A DNA stretch of 6,602 nucleotides from an uncultured Eubacteriales bacterium (GCA_934552695.1 CAKTER010000092.1:1-6602); one strand, 5' to 3'. Shown: positions 1-6,569, counted from the first letter of the stretch. Made by a program: numbers and translations. The notes: generated by a model from the sequence alone, not told the origin.

Positions 1-418
1 GGGTCCAGGCAACGTTGCCGGATTCCTCGTCGATGCCCAGCTGCGTGCAGTCAGCAGTCAGACCGGTCTTCAGACGGCAGGAAACCCGGGGGCCCAGATC
101 GCGGCCGGTGGGGGTAGCGCCAATCAGCATAGCAGAGGGCTGATATTTGTTGACCAGCTCTACGATGGTGTGGGCGTAAGCATCGGTGCTGTATTCAGCA
201 TATTCGGGATAGTCCACAACGATGGCTTCGTCAGCGCCATAAGCGATGCACTTTTTGGCAACTTCTTCTACGCCGGAACCGATGACCAGAGCAACCAGCT
301 TTTCGCCGGCAGGAGTCAGGCCACGGGCGGGGTTCAGCAGCTCATAGCCAACGTTTTTGGCTTCGCCGTTTTCGGTTTCAATAAATACCCATACATTTTT
401 GTAGTTTTCAAAGCTCAT
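1..418 (-). CDS. etfA: Electron transfer flavoprotein alpha subunit, N-terminal part (runs off left edge)
   Basis: This is the first 139 codons of EtfA, the FAD-carrying partner of EtfB in the complex that passes electrons to or from acyl-CoA dehydrogenase. The protein begins MSFENYKNVWVFIE. It carries the family pattern GATPTGRDLGPR (residues 100-111) followed by TGLTADCT (118-125), both typical of the EtfA N-terminal domain. The C-terminal FAD-binding domain lies beyond base 1 and cannot be judged. There is no N-terminal ferredoxin-like cysteine cluster, so this is the plain form rather than the 4Fe-4S-extended type found in some anaerobes. The ATG is preceded by AGGAGG (427-432) at 8 bases. 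The gene starts 24 bases after the etfB stop, so the two are surely co-transcribed and probably translated in equal amounts. Confidence 0.96.
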   Translation of the reverse strand, partial: MSFENYKNVWVFIETENGEAKNVGYELLNPARGLTPAGEKLVALVIGSGVEEVAKKCIAYGADEAIVVDYPEYAEYSTDAYAHTIVELVNKYQPSAMLIGATPTGRDLGPRVSCRLKTGLTADCTQLGIDEESGNVAWT

Positions 419-442
419 TGGTTTGTCCTCCTCTCGAAAAAA

Positions 443-1264
443 TTAGATGATTTTGGCGTCGGCCAGCAGAGCGGCCAGCTTTGCAGCAGATTCGGCGCCG
501 GTTTCTTCTTTGATCACAACGCCGCCCTGCTTCCGAGGAGGCACGAAGGTCTTGCGAACCTTGGTGGGGGAACCCTTCAGACCGCAACGCTCGAAGTCCA
601 GATAGTTGGCCATGTCGTCGTCGGTGATGGTGGGGATAACGGCCTTGTTGGCAGCCATCTTGCTCTTGATGGTGGGATATCTGGGGTCAAATTTGGGCTT
701 GGTAACGGTCAGCAGGCAAGGAGTATGTACTTCAATCATATCGAAGCCGGCCTCGGTCTCCTTCTTAACCCGGACAGTGCCATCGGCAGCGCCCTTTTCC
801 ATGTCTACGACATAGGTGACCTGGGGCAGATCCATGTGCTCAGCGATTTCGGGGCCTACCTGAGCGGTATCACCGTCGATAGCCTGCTTGCCGCAGAAGA
901 TGATATCGAACTTGTCGATGCCCTTCATTTCGCAAACCTTTTTGATGGTACCAGACAGGATGTAGCTGGTAGCCAGAGTGTCGGAACCGCCGAACTTACG
1001 GCCGCTGACCAGATAAGCTTCATCGGCGCCAACAGACAGGCACTCCTTCAGAGCAACCTTAGCCTGTTCGGGACCCATGGACAGCACGGTGATCTTCGCA
1101 TCGTTGGCGAATTTCTCCTTAAACTGTACAGCCAGTTCCAGAGCATAAGCATCGAAGGTGTTTACGATGCTGGGGACGCCATCACGGATCAGCGTGTTGG
1201 TGACCGGATCGATCTTGATTTCGGTGGTATCAGGTACTTGTTTGATGCACACTAAAATTTCCAT
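443..1264 (-). CDS. etfB: Electron transfer flavoprotein beta subunit
   Basis: EtfB, 273 aa, a normal family length. With EtfA it forms the cytoplasmic flavoprotein that exchanges electrons with acyl-CoA dehydrogenase; in bifurcating versions EtfB holds the FAD that takes a hydride from NADH. Visible marks are the N-terminal MEILVCIKQVPDTTEI, VNTFDAYALE (residues 34-43), the conserved CGKQAIDGDTAQVGPEIAE stretch (124-142) and the EtfB signature region VKKETEAGFDMIEVHTPCLL (166-185). The start is fixed by AGGAGG at 1275-1280, 10 bases upstream of ATG. It follows the acyl-CoA dehydrogenase gene after an unusually long 237-base structured spacer and precedes etfA by 24 bases. The order dehydrogenase-etfB-etfA matches butyryl-CoA dehydrogenase complexes of clostridia. 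Bifurcation itself is inferred from the family and context, not shown by any single residue here. Confidence 0.97.
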   Translation of the reverse strand: MEILVCIKQVPDTTEIKIDPVTNTLIRDGVPSIVNTFDAYALELAVQFKEKFANDAKITVLSMGPEQAKVALKECLSVGADEAYLVSGRKFGGSDTLATSYILSGTIKKVCEMKGIDKFDIIFCGKQAIDGDTAQVGPEIAEHMDLPQVTYVVDMEKGAADGTVRVKKETEAGFDMIEVHTPCLLTVTKPKFDPRYPTIKSKMAANKAVIPTITDDDMANYLDFERCGLKGSPTKVRKTFVPPRKQGGVVIKEETGAESAAKLAALLADAKII

Positions 1265-1298
1265 TTGTTTTCTCCCTCCTGTTTGTATTGACTGGAAA

Positions 1299-1329
1299 GC
1301 TATAACCCAAAAGCAAGTAGTATTATCAA
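1299..1329 (-). promoter_or_regulatory. Possible weak internal promoter for etfB-etfA
   Basis: On the minus strand TTGATA (1324-1329) lies 19 bases before TATAGC (1299-1304), about 35 bases upstream of the etfB ATG. A second similar pair lies just upstream: TTGATA at 1347-1352 and GATAAT at 1322-1327, also 19 bases apart. Both spacings are longer than the preferred 17, so this is only a candidate. It would let etfBA be made apart from the dehydrogenase gene. Confidence 0.22.
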
Positions 1330-1358
1330 AGAGTTTCCTCTCGGGCTATCAAAGCAAA

Positions 1359-1402
1359 GCGGCGCATTTGCCGCAAAAAGGCCTAGGCGCAATGAAGGCC
1401 TT
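1359..1402 (-). terminator. Weak terminator-like or processing hairpins in the acd-etfB spacer
   Basis: Read on the minus strand, arms 1396-1402 and 1378-1384 (AAGGCCT/AGGCCTT, 11-base loop, extendable by one G-U pair) form a hairpin whose 3' arm runs into five T residues. A second small stem follows at once (GCGGC at 1370-1374 with GCCGC at 1359-1363, 6-base loop). The short stem, long loop and short T-run make it a leaky stop at best. Because etfB must be expressed with the dehydrogenase, partial attenuation or an RNA processing site is more plausible than full termination. Confidence 0.35.
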
Positions 1403-1422
1403 CGACCTGAGTCCTGCTGTTA

Positions 1423-1438
1423 CCCTGTTTATACAGGG
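1423..1438 (-). repeat. Short hairpin in the acd-etfB spacer
   Basis: A perfect 6-base inverted repeat, CCCTGT (1423-1428) and ACAGGG (1433-1438), with a 4-base loop. It sits next to the larger hairpin at 1442-1470 and shares the octamer TACAGGGG with it (1432-1439 and 1446-1453). It is one of a series of stems in the spacer between the dehydrogenase and etfB; its role is unknown. Confidence 0.5.
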
Positions 1439-1441
1439 GAA

Positions 1442-1470
1442 AGCGTACAGGGGACGGACCCCTGCACGCT
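1442..1470 (-). repeat. Long hairpin just downstream of the acyl-CoA dehydrogenase stop
   Basis: Twelve-base arms (1442-1453 and 1459-1470, AGCGTACAGGGG and CCCCTGCACGCT) enclose the 5-base loop ACGGA. The only imperfection is an A-C mismatch on the plus strand that becomes a U-G wobble on the minus strand, so the stem is fully paired only in the operon transcript. There is no T-run after it, so it is not a standard terminator. It lies about 30 bases after the dehydrogenase stop and could protect that mRNA 3' end or be a REP-like palindrome. Confidence 0.6.
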
Positions 1471-1501
1471 ATATAAGACAGGTTGGTTCCAAAAAGAGCA
1501 A

Positions 1502-2635
1502 TTACCGCATCAGAGCGCCGGAGATAACGATTCTCTGAACCTGGTTGGTGCCTTCGAAGATCTGGAAGATCTTGGCGTCACGCATCAGCTTCTCTACGGG
1601 GTACTCTCTGCTGTAACCATAGCCGCCCAGAATCTGAACCGCATCGGTGGTTACGGACATAGCGGAGTCGGAAGCGTAGCACTTGGCGATAGCAGCCTCT
1701 CTGGAGTAGGGCTTTTTGGCCATGGCCAGCTCCAGGGTATGTACGCACATCTGACGAGCGGACTCAATCTTGATGTCCATGTCAGCCATCATGAACTGCA
1801 GAGCCTGGTTCTTGATGATGGGCTTGCCGAAGGTTACGCGCTCTTTGGCGTAGGCAACGGCTTCGTCCAGAGCTCTCTGAGCGATACCCACGGAAGCGAT
1901 ACCAACGAAGGGACGAGCCAGGTCCAGGGTCTGCATAGCGATGATGAAGCCCTTGCCTTCCTTGCCCAGCAGGTGGTCGGCGGGTACGCGGACGTTGTCC
2001 AGGAATACATCGGCGGTGTTGGAGGTACGGATACCCATCTTGTTCTCTTCCTTACCGATGGTGATGCCGCCGCGGCTCTTCTCTACCAGGAAAGCAGAGA
2101 TGCCCTTGATGCCGGCTTCTTTGTTGGTCATAGCGAAGATAACAAAGATGTCAGCATAAGCAGCGTTGGTGATGAAGCACTTGGAGCCGTTCAGAACCCA
2201 CTCGTCGCCATCCTTGACAGCGGTGGTCTTGGTGTTACCAGCATCGGAACCGGCACTGGGCTCGGTCAGGCCGAAGGCGCCAAAGCCGCCGGGGATGATA
2301 ACGTCGGAGAACAGCTTAATCTGCTCGGGGGTACCAGCAATCAGAACGGGCTTCAGAGCCAGGCAGTTAGCCATGATGGTGGTGGCGAAACCGGCGTCGG
2401 CCTTGGCCAGTTCTTCATAGATAGCGGCGCAAGCCACATAATCCAGGCCCAGACCGCCGAACTCTTCGGGAATCTCCATCAGGTGCAGCTGCATCTCGAA
2501 AGCCTTTTTGTACAGCTCCATGGGGAATTCGCCAGTGACATCGTATTCCTTGCACTGTTCCTTCACTTCGGTCTGAGCGAACTCTCTGACCATGCTTCTC
2601 AGATCTTCCATTTCCGGCGTAAGAATGTAACCCAT
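1502..2635 (-). CDS. Acyl-CoA dehydrogenase (short-chain, butyryl-CoA dehydrogenase-like)
   Basis: A 377-aa FAD-dependent acyl-CoA dehydrogenase, full family length (about 380). It interconverts acyl-CoA and 2-enoyl-CoA; with the adjacent EtfBA it would run in the reducing direction in an anaerobe. Seen in order are an N-terminal helical part (1-115), GAFGLTEPSAGSDAG (119-133, family signature 1), a beta middle domain, and a C-terminal helical domain with signature 2 from Q334 to D353 (core GGYGY). The catalytic base is Glu361 in FEGTNQVQR. ATG at 2635 is chosen because AGGAGG (2645-2650) lies 9 bases upstream. An in-frame extension to 2749 would read through the operator and use the promoter -10 as its start. 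The first 100 residues and the ARPFVG segment (240-245) differ from the Megasphaera butyryl-CoA dehydrogenase I remember, and no crt, hbd or thl gene is visible, so the exact substrate is open. Confidence 0.95.
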   Translation of the reverse strand: MGYILTPEMEDLRSMVREFAQTEVKEQCKEYDVTGEFPMELYKKAFEMQLHLMEIPEEFGGLGLDYVACAAIYEELAKADAGFATTIMANCLALKPVLIAGTPEQIKLFSDVIIPGGFGAFGLTEPSAGSDAGNTKTTAVKDGDEWVLNGSKCFITNAAYADIFVIFAMTNKEAGIKGISAFLVEKSRGGITIGKEENKMGIRTSNTADVFLDNVRVPADHLLGKEGKGFIIAMQTLDLARPFVGIASVGIAQRALDEAVAYAKERVTFGKPIIKNQALQFMMADMDIKIESARQMCVHTLELAMAKKPYSREAAIAKCYASDSAMSVTTDAVQILGGYGYSREYPVEKLMRDAKIFQIFEGTNQVQRIVISGALMR

Positions 2636-2644
2636 ACTCAAATC

Positions 2645-2650
2645 CCTCCT
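2645..2650 (-). promoter_or_regulatory. Ribosome binding site that fixes the acyl-CoA dehydrogenase start
   Basis: A perfect AGGAGG on the minus strand, 9 bases upstream of the ATG at 2635. No comparable site precedes the longer in-frame start at 2749, so translation surely begins at 2635. Confidence 0.9.
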
Positions 2651-2685
2651 AAATAGTTTAAAAAATAAATCCGGGAATCGAGAGA

Positions 2686-2703
2686 GTGTTAAAGATTTAA
2701 CAC
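2686..2703 (-). promoter_or_regulatory. Rex-type redox operator upstream of the acd-etfBA operon
   Basis: A perfect palindrome, GTGTTAAAGATTTAACAC, with 8-base arms. It matches the clostridial Rex consensus TTGTTAA-N4-TTAACAA at 12 of 14 fixed positions, missing only the outermost base on each side. Rex is the NADH-sensing repressor, and butyryl-CoA dehydrogenase/Etf operons are known targets in clostridia. The site is about 50 bases upstream of the start codon and roughly 35 bases downstream of the predicted transcription start, so repression would act by blocking elongation unless another promoter is used. That Rex binds here is inference from motif and context. Confidence 0.72.
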
Positions 2704-2744
2704 AATTTCCCTCCAAATAAACACCTTGATTCCCTTGCGTGTTT

Positions 2745-2773
2745 ATCATAGCAAATCCCTTGGGAAAAGTAAA
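2745..2773 (-). promoter_or_regulatory. Promoter of the acd-etfB-etfA operon
   Basis: On the minus strand the -35 box TTTACT (2768-2773) and the -10 box TATGAT (2745-2750) are 17 bases apart. The -10 is preceded by TGC, giving an extended -10 (TGnTATGAT). The predicted transcript starts near 2738 and has a leader of about 100 bases that contains the Rex-like palindrome. Confidence 0.6.
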
Positions 2774-2928
2774 GCCTTATCTGTAGATTTTTATACTTTT
2801 TCCAGTATGTATCTATGTTTTTTGCCACTTTTCACAAAGAGCTTTGGAAATAGGGGGCAAATTACCCGGTGGTTTGGGAGCTTTTTACAAGAGGAAAAAC
2901 TGGTGAAAATCGATAAAAGATGATAAAA

Positions 2929-2960
2929 ACCGGGTGGAGAGCCGAAATCCTCCACCCGGT
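2929..2960 (-). terminator. Intrinsic terminator of the GHL10-like gene
   Basis: Eleven-base perfect arms ACCGGGTGGAG (2929-2939) and CTCCACCCGGT (2950-2960), with a 10-base loop that can close by one more G-U pair on the minus strand. The 3' arm runs straight into TTTTT and a T-rich tail on the minus strand only, so it stops transcripts from the hydrolase gene, whose stop codon is about 130 bases upstream. It separates that gene from the acd-etf promoter region. The 2961-3091 stretch between them is GC-rich and holds no gene I can support. Confidence 0.88.
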
Positions 2961-3091
2961 GAGGCTGGTAAAAAGTTTGTAAAGAAGCGTTGTTTGTGGG
3001 AATTTTGTCCGGGCAGGGCCGGCGGCAGGGGGCAAAGCGCCGGTGCAAAGGCGGAAGAGCGGGCCGGGGGGCCAAACCCCGGGAAGCGGGT

Positions 3092-4750
3092 TTATTCGCT
3101 GTACCCGGTGGCGGAACTCAGGTCGATGGTTTGGCCGGCGGCATTCCAGCTTACTCCAAAGTTCAGGGCGCTGCCCAGCTCCCGCAGCTTAATGTAGTTG
3201 TTGCCGCCGATGTTGTAGGCGGTCAGCTTCACCTCGGCCCCGTCGATACGGATGGTCAGCAGGCAGGGCAGGGCGTTTTGGTTGGACGCAGCGGAGCCGG
3301 AAAGCTCGCCGCCGGTCAAAACGTAGGGGGTGCCGGTGGCGACGGAAATTTGCCGGGCGGCGTCGTCGTAGCCTACGGCAAAGGCTTTGGGCGTCTGGCG
3401 CAGGGCGGCGGCGACGTCCCGCAACTTAAAATAGGTGTAGCCCCCCAGGTTGTAGGCCTCCATGGTTACGGCCTGGCCGTTTACCCGGACGGCGGCGGCG
3501 CTGGGCCGGGCGGTTTCCGGAGTGGTGGAAAGGATGAGGACGCCGTTGCCGCTATCCCCGGCCGCAGGGGATTCGGTGGCCGGGGGTGTGGTGGGCTGCG
3601 TGGGCTTTGGTGTGGTGGGCTGCGTGGCCGCCCCAAACCGGGCGGTCAGGGCCTTGGCGGCGCCTTGCCGGTCGGCGGTCAAGTCCCGGGCGCTAAAGAA
3701 AAAGCTGCCGGTCACGCCGTATTTTTCGTTAATATCCAGCTGGGTGTTGATTTGAGCGGCAATGGCGTCTTTGTACAGCCCCTGCCCAATGTAGAGGGTG
3801 ACGCCGGTGCCCCGGAGGGCGTTTTGCCACCACTGCACCAGGGTTTCATAGTCGGCGGCGGCCAGCCCGGTTTCCCAGTATAGCTGGGGAGCCAAATAGT
3901 CTACATAGCCGCCCCGGGCCCAGGCCAGCGGGTCGGCATACAGGGAGTAGTAGCCCTCGTAGCCGGTAGTGGCGCTGCCGCTGGGGTCGCTTTTTTGGTT
4001 TTTCCAAATGCCTACGGGGCTAACGCCGAATTCTACCGCCGGGTCGATGGCCTGAATGGTCTGGTACACCCGCCGGATCAGGTCGTTAACGGTTTCCCGC
4101 CGGGCGTTGGCCTCGGCGCCGTCCCGGCCTTCGTTGCCGGACAGGGGATAGCCCGAAGGATAAAAGTAGTCATCAAAGTGGATGCCGTCCACCTCGTAGT
4201 TTTTGACGATTTCGGCCACGGTTTCGCACAAATAGTCCTTTACGGCTTCGTTGGCCGGGTCGTAGTACAGGGCGTTTTGATAGGTCAGCAGCCAGTCCGG
4301 ATGAAGCCGGGCCGGGTTGTTGGCCGCCAAGGCGTTCACATCGGTGCCGGAGGTGGTGACCCGATAGGGGTTCAGCCAGGCGTGGAAGGCCATGCCCCGG
4401 GCGTGGGTCTCCTGAATCATATAGGCCAGCGGGTCGTAGCCGGGGGCCTGCCCTTGGGTGCCGGTCAGCACCTCGCTCCAGGGATTGAGGGCCGAGGGGT
4501 AGAGGGCGTCGCCCTTGGGGCGCACCTGCACCACCACGGCGTTCATGCCCATGGCCTGTAAGCTGTCCAAAAGGGCGGAAAACTCCTGCTTTTGGGCGGC
4601 GGCGTTGTTTTTGGTTTTGGGGAAATCCCCGTTATAAATGGTGGCCACCCATACAGCCCGCAGGGTGGTGGTGGCAGCGGCGGCGGGGACGGCGGGCAGC
4701 AGGCACAGGCACAGCAGCAGCGCTCCCAGCCGGGACAAAACTCGTTTCAT
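3092..4750 (-). CDS. Secreted GHL10 (DUF187/YngK-like) glycoside-hydrolase-type protein with C-terminal stalk repeats
   Basis: A 552-aa exported protein. Residues 1-26 form a Sec signal peptide (MKRVLSR, a leucine-rich core, then AAAA near the cleavage site); no lipobox is seen. About residues 29-373 are a GHL10-type TIM barrel: RAVWVATIYNGDFP (31-44), HAWLNPYR (123-130), DGIHFDDYFYP (188-198, with the acidic DD pair likely near the active site) and YLAPQLYWE (285-293). A Thr/Pro-rich linker (about 377-398) leads to two copper-amine-oxidase-N/stalk-type repeats, marked AYNLGGYTYFKLRD and AYNIGGNNYIKLRE. Family members are thought to act on cell-wall or other glycans, but the substrate is unknown. 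ATG at 4750 is preferred over the in-frame GTG at 4756 because the ribosome site is 8 bases from the ATG and only 2 from the GTG. It stands alone between a terminator and the divergent feo genes. Confidence 0.9.
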   Translation of the reverse strand: MKRVLSRLGALLLCLCLLPAVPAAAATTTLRAVWVATIYNGDFPKTKNNAAAQKQEFSALLDSLQAMGMNAVVVQVRPKGDALYPSALNPWSEVLTGTQGQAPGYDPLAYMIQETHARGMAFHAWLNPYRVTTSGTDVNALAANNPARLHPDWLLTYQNALYYDPANEAVKDYLCETVAEIVKNYEVDGIHFDDYFYPSGYPLSGNEGRDGAEANARRETVNDLIRRVYQTIQAIDPAVEFGVSPVGIWKNQKSDPSGSATTGYEGYYSLYADPLAWARGGYVDYLAPQLYWETGLAAADYETLVQWWQNALRGTGVTLYIGQGLYKDAIAAQINTQLDINEKYGVTGSFFFSARDLTADRQGAAKALTARFGAATQPTTPKPTQPTTPPATESPAAGDSGNGVLILSTTPETARPSAAAVRVNGQAVTMEAYNLGGYTYFKLRDVAAALRQTPKAFAVGYDDAARQISVATGTPYVLTGGELSGSAASNQNALPCLLTIRIDGAEVKLTAYNIGGNNYIKLRELGSALNFGVSWNAAGQTIDLSSATGYSE

Positions 4751-4758
4751 ACGCACAT

Positions 4759-4763
4759 CTCCT
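4759..4763 (-). promoter_or_regulatory. Ribosome binding site that decides the GHL10-like gene start
   Basis: AGGAG on the minus strand, 8 bases before ATG at 4750 but only 2 bases before the in-frame GTG at 4756. This supports the ATG as the true start. Confidence 0.75.
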
Positions 4764-4911
4764 TTGCCTTAGTTTGCCATAATTTTGTGCAAAAAGCAAC
4801 GGCTGGGGGAAATTGTAAGAAAAGGGAAAGAAGGCGGGCGCTGGGCCGAGCCGGTTCCCAAGGCGGGGGCTTTGTCATAGGATATCGTAAACACAGGGAT
4901 GGGGGGAGACG

Positions 4912-5148
4912 ATGGAACCCAAAACGCTGGCCCAGCTATCGGTGGGCGAAACGGCGGTGGTGGTGGAGCTGACCCAGCAGGGCCCGCTGCGGCGGCGCTT
5001 GCAGGACCTGGGGTTTACGCCGGGGGCCCGGGTAACGGCGCTGTTTGAAAGCCCCGCCGGGGACCCGGTGGCCTACGAGGTGCGGGGCACGGTGATTGCC
5101 CTGCGCCGGGCCGACTCCGCCCGCATCCGCATTGAATGGACGGGATGA
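4912..5148 (+). CDS. feoA: Ferrous iron transport protein A
   Basis: FeoA, 78 aa, the usual length: a small cytoplasmic SH3-like protein that assists FeoB in ferrous iron uptake. Typical features are the N-terminal TLAQLSVGETAVVVEL, the core LRRRLQDLGFTPGARVTAL (residues 26-44) and the closing beta strands with VIALRRADSARIRIE (61-75). The start at 4912 follows a run of G ending in GGAG, which is close to the ATG, so initiation may be modest. The stop overlaps the likely feoB start as ATGA. The divergent 161-base gap to the hydrolase gene shows no clear Fur-type palindrome, so how iron controls this pair cannot be read here. Confidence 0.94.
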   Translation: MEPKTLAQLSVGETAVVVELTQQGPLRRRLQDLGFTPGARVTALFESPAGDPVAYEVRGTVIALRRADSARIRIEWTG

Positions 5149-6569
5149 CCATGCAGGAAAAACGGGTGGTGCTGGCCGGGAACCCCAACGTGGGCAAAAG
5201 CACCGTGTTTAACAGCCTGACGGGCTTGCGGCAGCATACCGGCAACTGGGCGGGGAAAACCGTGGGGCTGGCCCGGGGAACGGCCCGGGCAGGTGCTTGG
5301 CGGCTGGAGCTGGTGGATACGCCGGGGGCGTATTCTTTGTTCCCCCACTCGGCGGAGGAGGCGGCCGCCCGGGACGGGGTGTGCTTGGGGGAGGCGGAGC
5401 TGGCGCTGGTGGTGTGTGACGCCGGGTGCTTGGAGCGGAACCTGAACTTGGTTTTGCAGGTGCTGGAAGCCCGGGGCGGCGGCGTGGTCTGCGTGAACCT
5501 GATGGACGAAGCCCAAAAGCGGGGGCTGCAATTCGACTTGCCCCGGTTATCCCGGGCGCTGGGGGTGCCGGTGATCCCGGCGGCGGCCCGGCAGGGGATA
5601 GGGCTGGAGGATGTGAAAACCGCCCTTTGCGGAAACGGAGGGGCGTTTGTGCCTACCGTTTATCCGGCTGCGGTCGAGCAGGCGATAGAGCGGCTGGAGC
5701 CGGTGCTGGCCGGGCAAAAGCTACGGGGGCTAAACCGGCGCTGGCTGGCGCTGAGCCTGATCCAGCAGGACGAAAGCCTGCGGCAGCCGCTGGCCGATTT
5801 TTTGGGCTACGACCTGACGGAAATACCGGTGGTGGCAGCGGCCTTGGAAGAAATCTGGGGGCAAACCCCGGCGGAGGCCCTGCGGGATGTTGTGGCCGAA
5901 ACGCTGATACGGCGGGCAGAAGCGCTGGCCCGGCAGGCCGTGGCGGAGCCGGGGCGGGCTTCCCGTTCCCGGGAGCGGGATCGGCTGTTAACCGGGCGGT
6001 GGACGGGACTGCCGCTGATGCTGGCGCTGCTGTGCCTGCTGTTTTACATTACGCTGGCAGCGGCCAACGGGCCTTCGGCCGGGCTTTCGGCCCTGTTCGA
6101 CCGGGGCGGGGCGGCGCTGGCCCGAGGGCTGGCGGGAACGCCAAGCTGGTTGCGGGGACTGCTGGTGGATGGGGTGTATCGGGTTACGGGCTGGGTGGTG
6201 GCGGTAATGCTGCCGCCCATGGCTATTTTTTTCCCGCTGTTTACCCTGCTGGAGGATTGGGGGTATTTGCCAAGGGTGGCCTTTAATCTGGATAAGGGGT
6301 TTCAGCGGTGCCGGGCCTGCGGCAAGCAGGCGCTGACCATTTGCATGGGCTTTGGCTGCAATGCGGTGGGGGTGGAGGGCTGCCGGATCATCGATTCCCC
6401 CCGGGAGCGGCGGATTGCACAGCTGACCAACGCCCTTGTCCCCTGTAACGGCCGGTTCCCGCTGCTGCTGACGGTGGCGGGGCTGTTTTTGGCCGGGAAT
6501 GGCTTTGGGGCGGCCTTGTGCTTGACCGGGCTGGTAGCGGCTATTAGCCGATTTCTCCATATAATATAG
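5145..6569 (+). CDS. feoB: Ferrous iron transporter FeoB, truncated at the C-terminus
   Basis: A GTP-driven ferrous iron permease of the inner membrane, cut short at 474 aa (complete FeoB is about 600-800). The G domain is intact: G1 GNPNVGKST (12-20), switch region HTGNWAGKTV (31-40), G3 DTPG (58-61), G4 NLMD (118-121) and a G5-like AARQG (147-151). A helical domain follows, then a first membrane segment LPLMLALLCLLFYITLA (289-305), the Gate segment LPPMAIFFPLFTLLEDWGYL (356-375), the cysteine-rich GKQALTICMGFGCNAVGVEG (393-412) and VPCNGRFP (432-439). The homology fades after LTGLVAA and the frame ends in SRFLHII, so the rest of the second Gate domain and the last helices are missing. ATG at 5145 is chosen for its ATGA overlap with feoA; 5136 and 5151 are alternatives. 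As it stands the protein is unlikely to transport. Confidence 0.9.
   Translation: MTMQEKRVVLAGNPNVGKSTVFNSLTGLRQHTGNWAGKTVGLARGTARAGAWRLELVDTPGAYSLFPHSAEEAAARDGVCLGEAELALVVCDAGCLERNLNLVLQVLEARGGGVVCVNLMDEAQKRGLQFDLPRLSRALGVPVIPAAARQGIGLEDVKTALCGNGGAFVPTVYPAAVEQAIERLEPVLAGQKLRGLNRRWLALSLIQQDESLRQPLADFLGYDLTEIPVVAAALEEIWGQTPAEALRDVVAETLIRRAEALARQAVAEPGRASRSRERDRLLTGRWTGLPLMLALLCLLFYITLAAANGPSAGLSALFDRGGAALARGLAGTPSWLRGLLVDGVYRVTGWVVAVMLPPMAIFFPLFTLLEDWGYLPRVAFNLDKGFQRCRACGKQALTICMGFGCNAVGVEGCRIIDSPRERRIAQLTNALVPCNGRFPLLLTVAGLFLAGNGFGAALCLTGLVAAISRFLHII

Noticed and set aside
170..1255. A 361-codon open frame on the plus strand opposite etfA/etfB
   Set aside because: It is antisense to clear EtfA and EtfB coding sequence, has no ribosome site or recognisable domain, and is explained by biased codon use in the real genes.
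1739..2656. A 305-codon plus-strand frame opposite the acyl-CoA dehydrogenase
   Set aside because: Low-complexity antisense shadow of a gene with all family motifs; no start signals of its own.
2636..2749. A 38-codon N-terminal extension of the acyl-CoA dehydrogenase
   Set aside because: Its ATG is inside the -10 box, it would translate the operator palindrome, it has no family similarity, and the AGGAGG at 2645-2650 clearly serves the ATG at 2635.
2790..2818. Second promoter candidate, TATAAA at 2790-2795 on the minus strand
   Set aside because: The hexamer 17 bases upstream is ACATAG, which does not resemble a -35 box; the pair at 2745-2773 is much better.
2791..3075. A 94-codon minus-strand frame in the gap between the hydrolase and acyl-CoA dehydrogenase genes
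   Set aside because: It runs straight through the strong terminator stem at 2929-2960, is of mixed composition and resembles no known protein.
3063..3083. GC-rich stem CCGGGG/CCCCGG just after the hydrolase stop as a terminator
   Set aside because: Short stem with no T-run on either strand; the convincing terminator is at 2929-2960.
2990..3883. A 297-codon glycine-rich plus-strand frame opposite the hydrolase 3' half
   Set aside because: Composition is what a GC-rich antisense strand yields; no start signal or domain.
4855..4883. feoA promoter candidate TTCCCA (4855-4860), 17 bases, TAGGAT (4878-4883), and a search for a Fur box in 4757-4911
   Set aside because: Both boxes match at only four of six bases, which is expected by chance, and no Fur-like or DtxR-like palindrome could be found nearby.
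5426..6286. A 286-codon frame overlapping feoB in another frame
   Set aside because: Gly/Ala/Arg-rich shadow of feoB, whose GTPase and Gate motifs fix the true frame.
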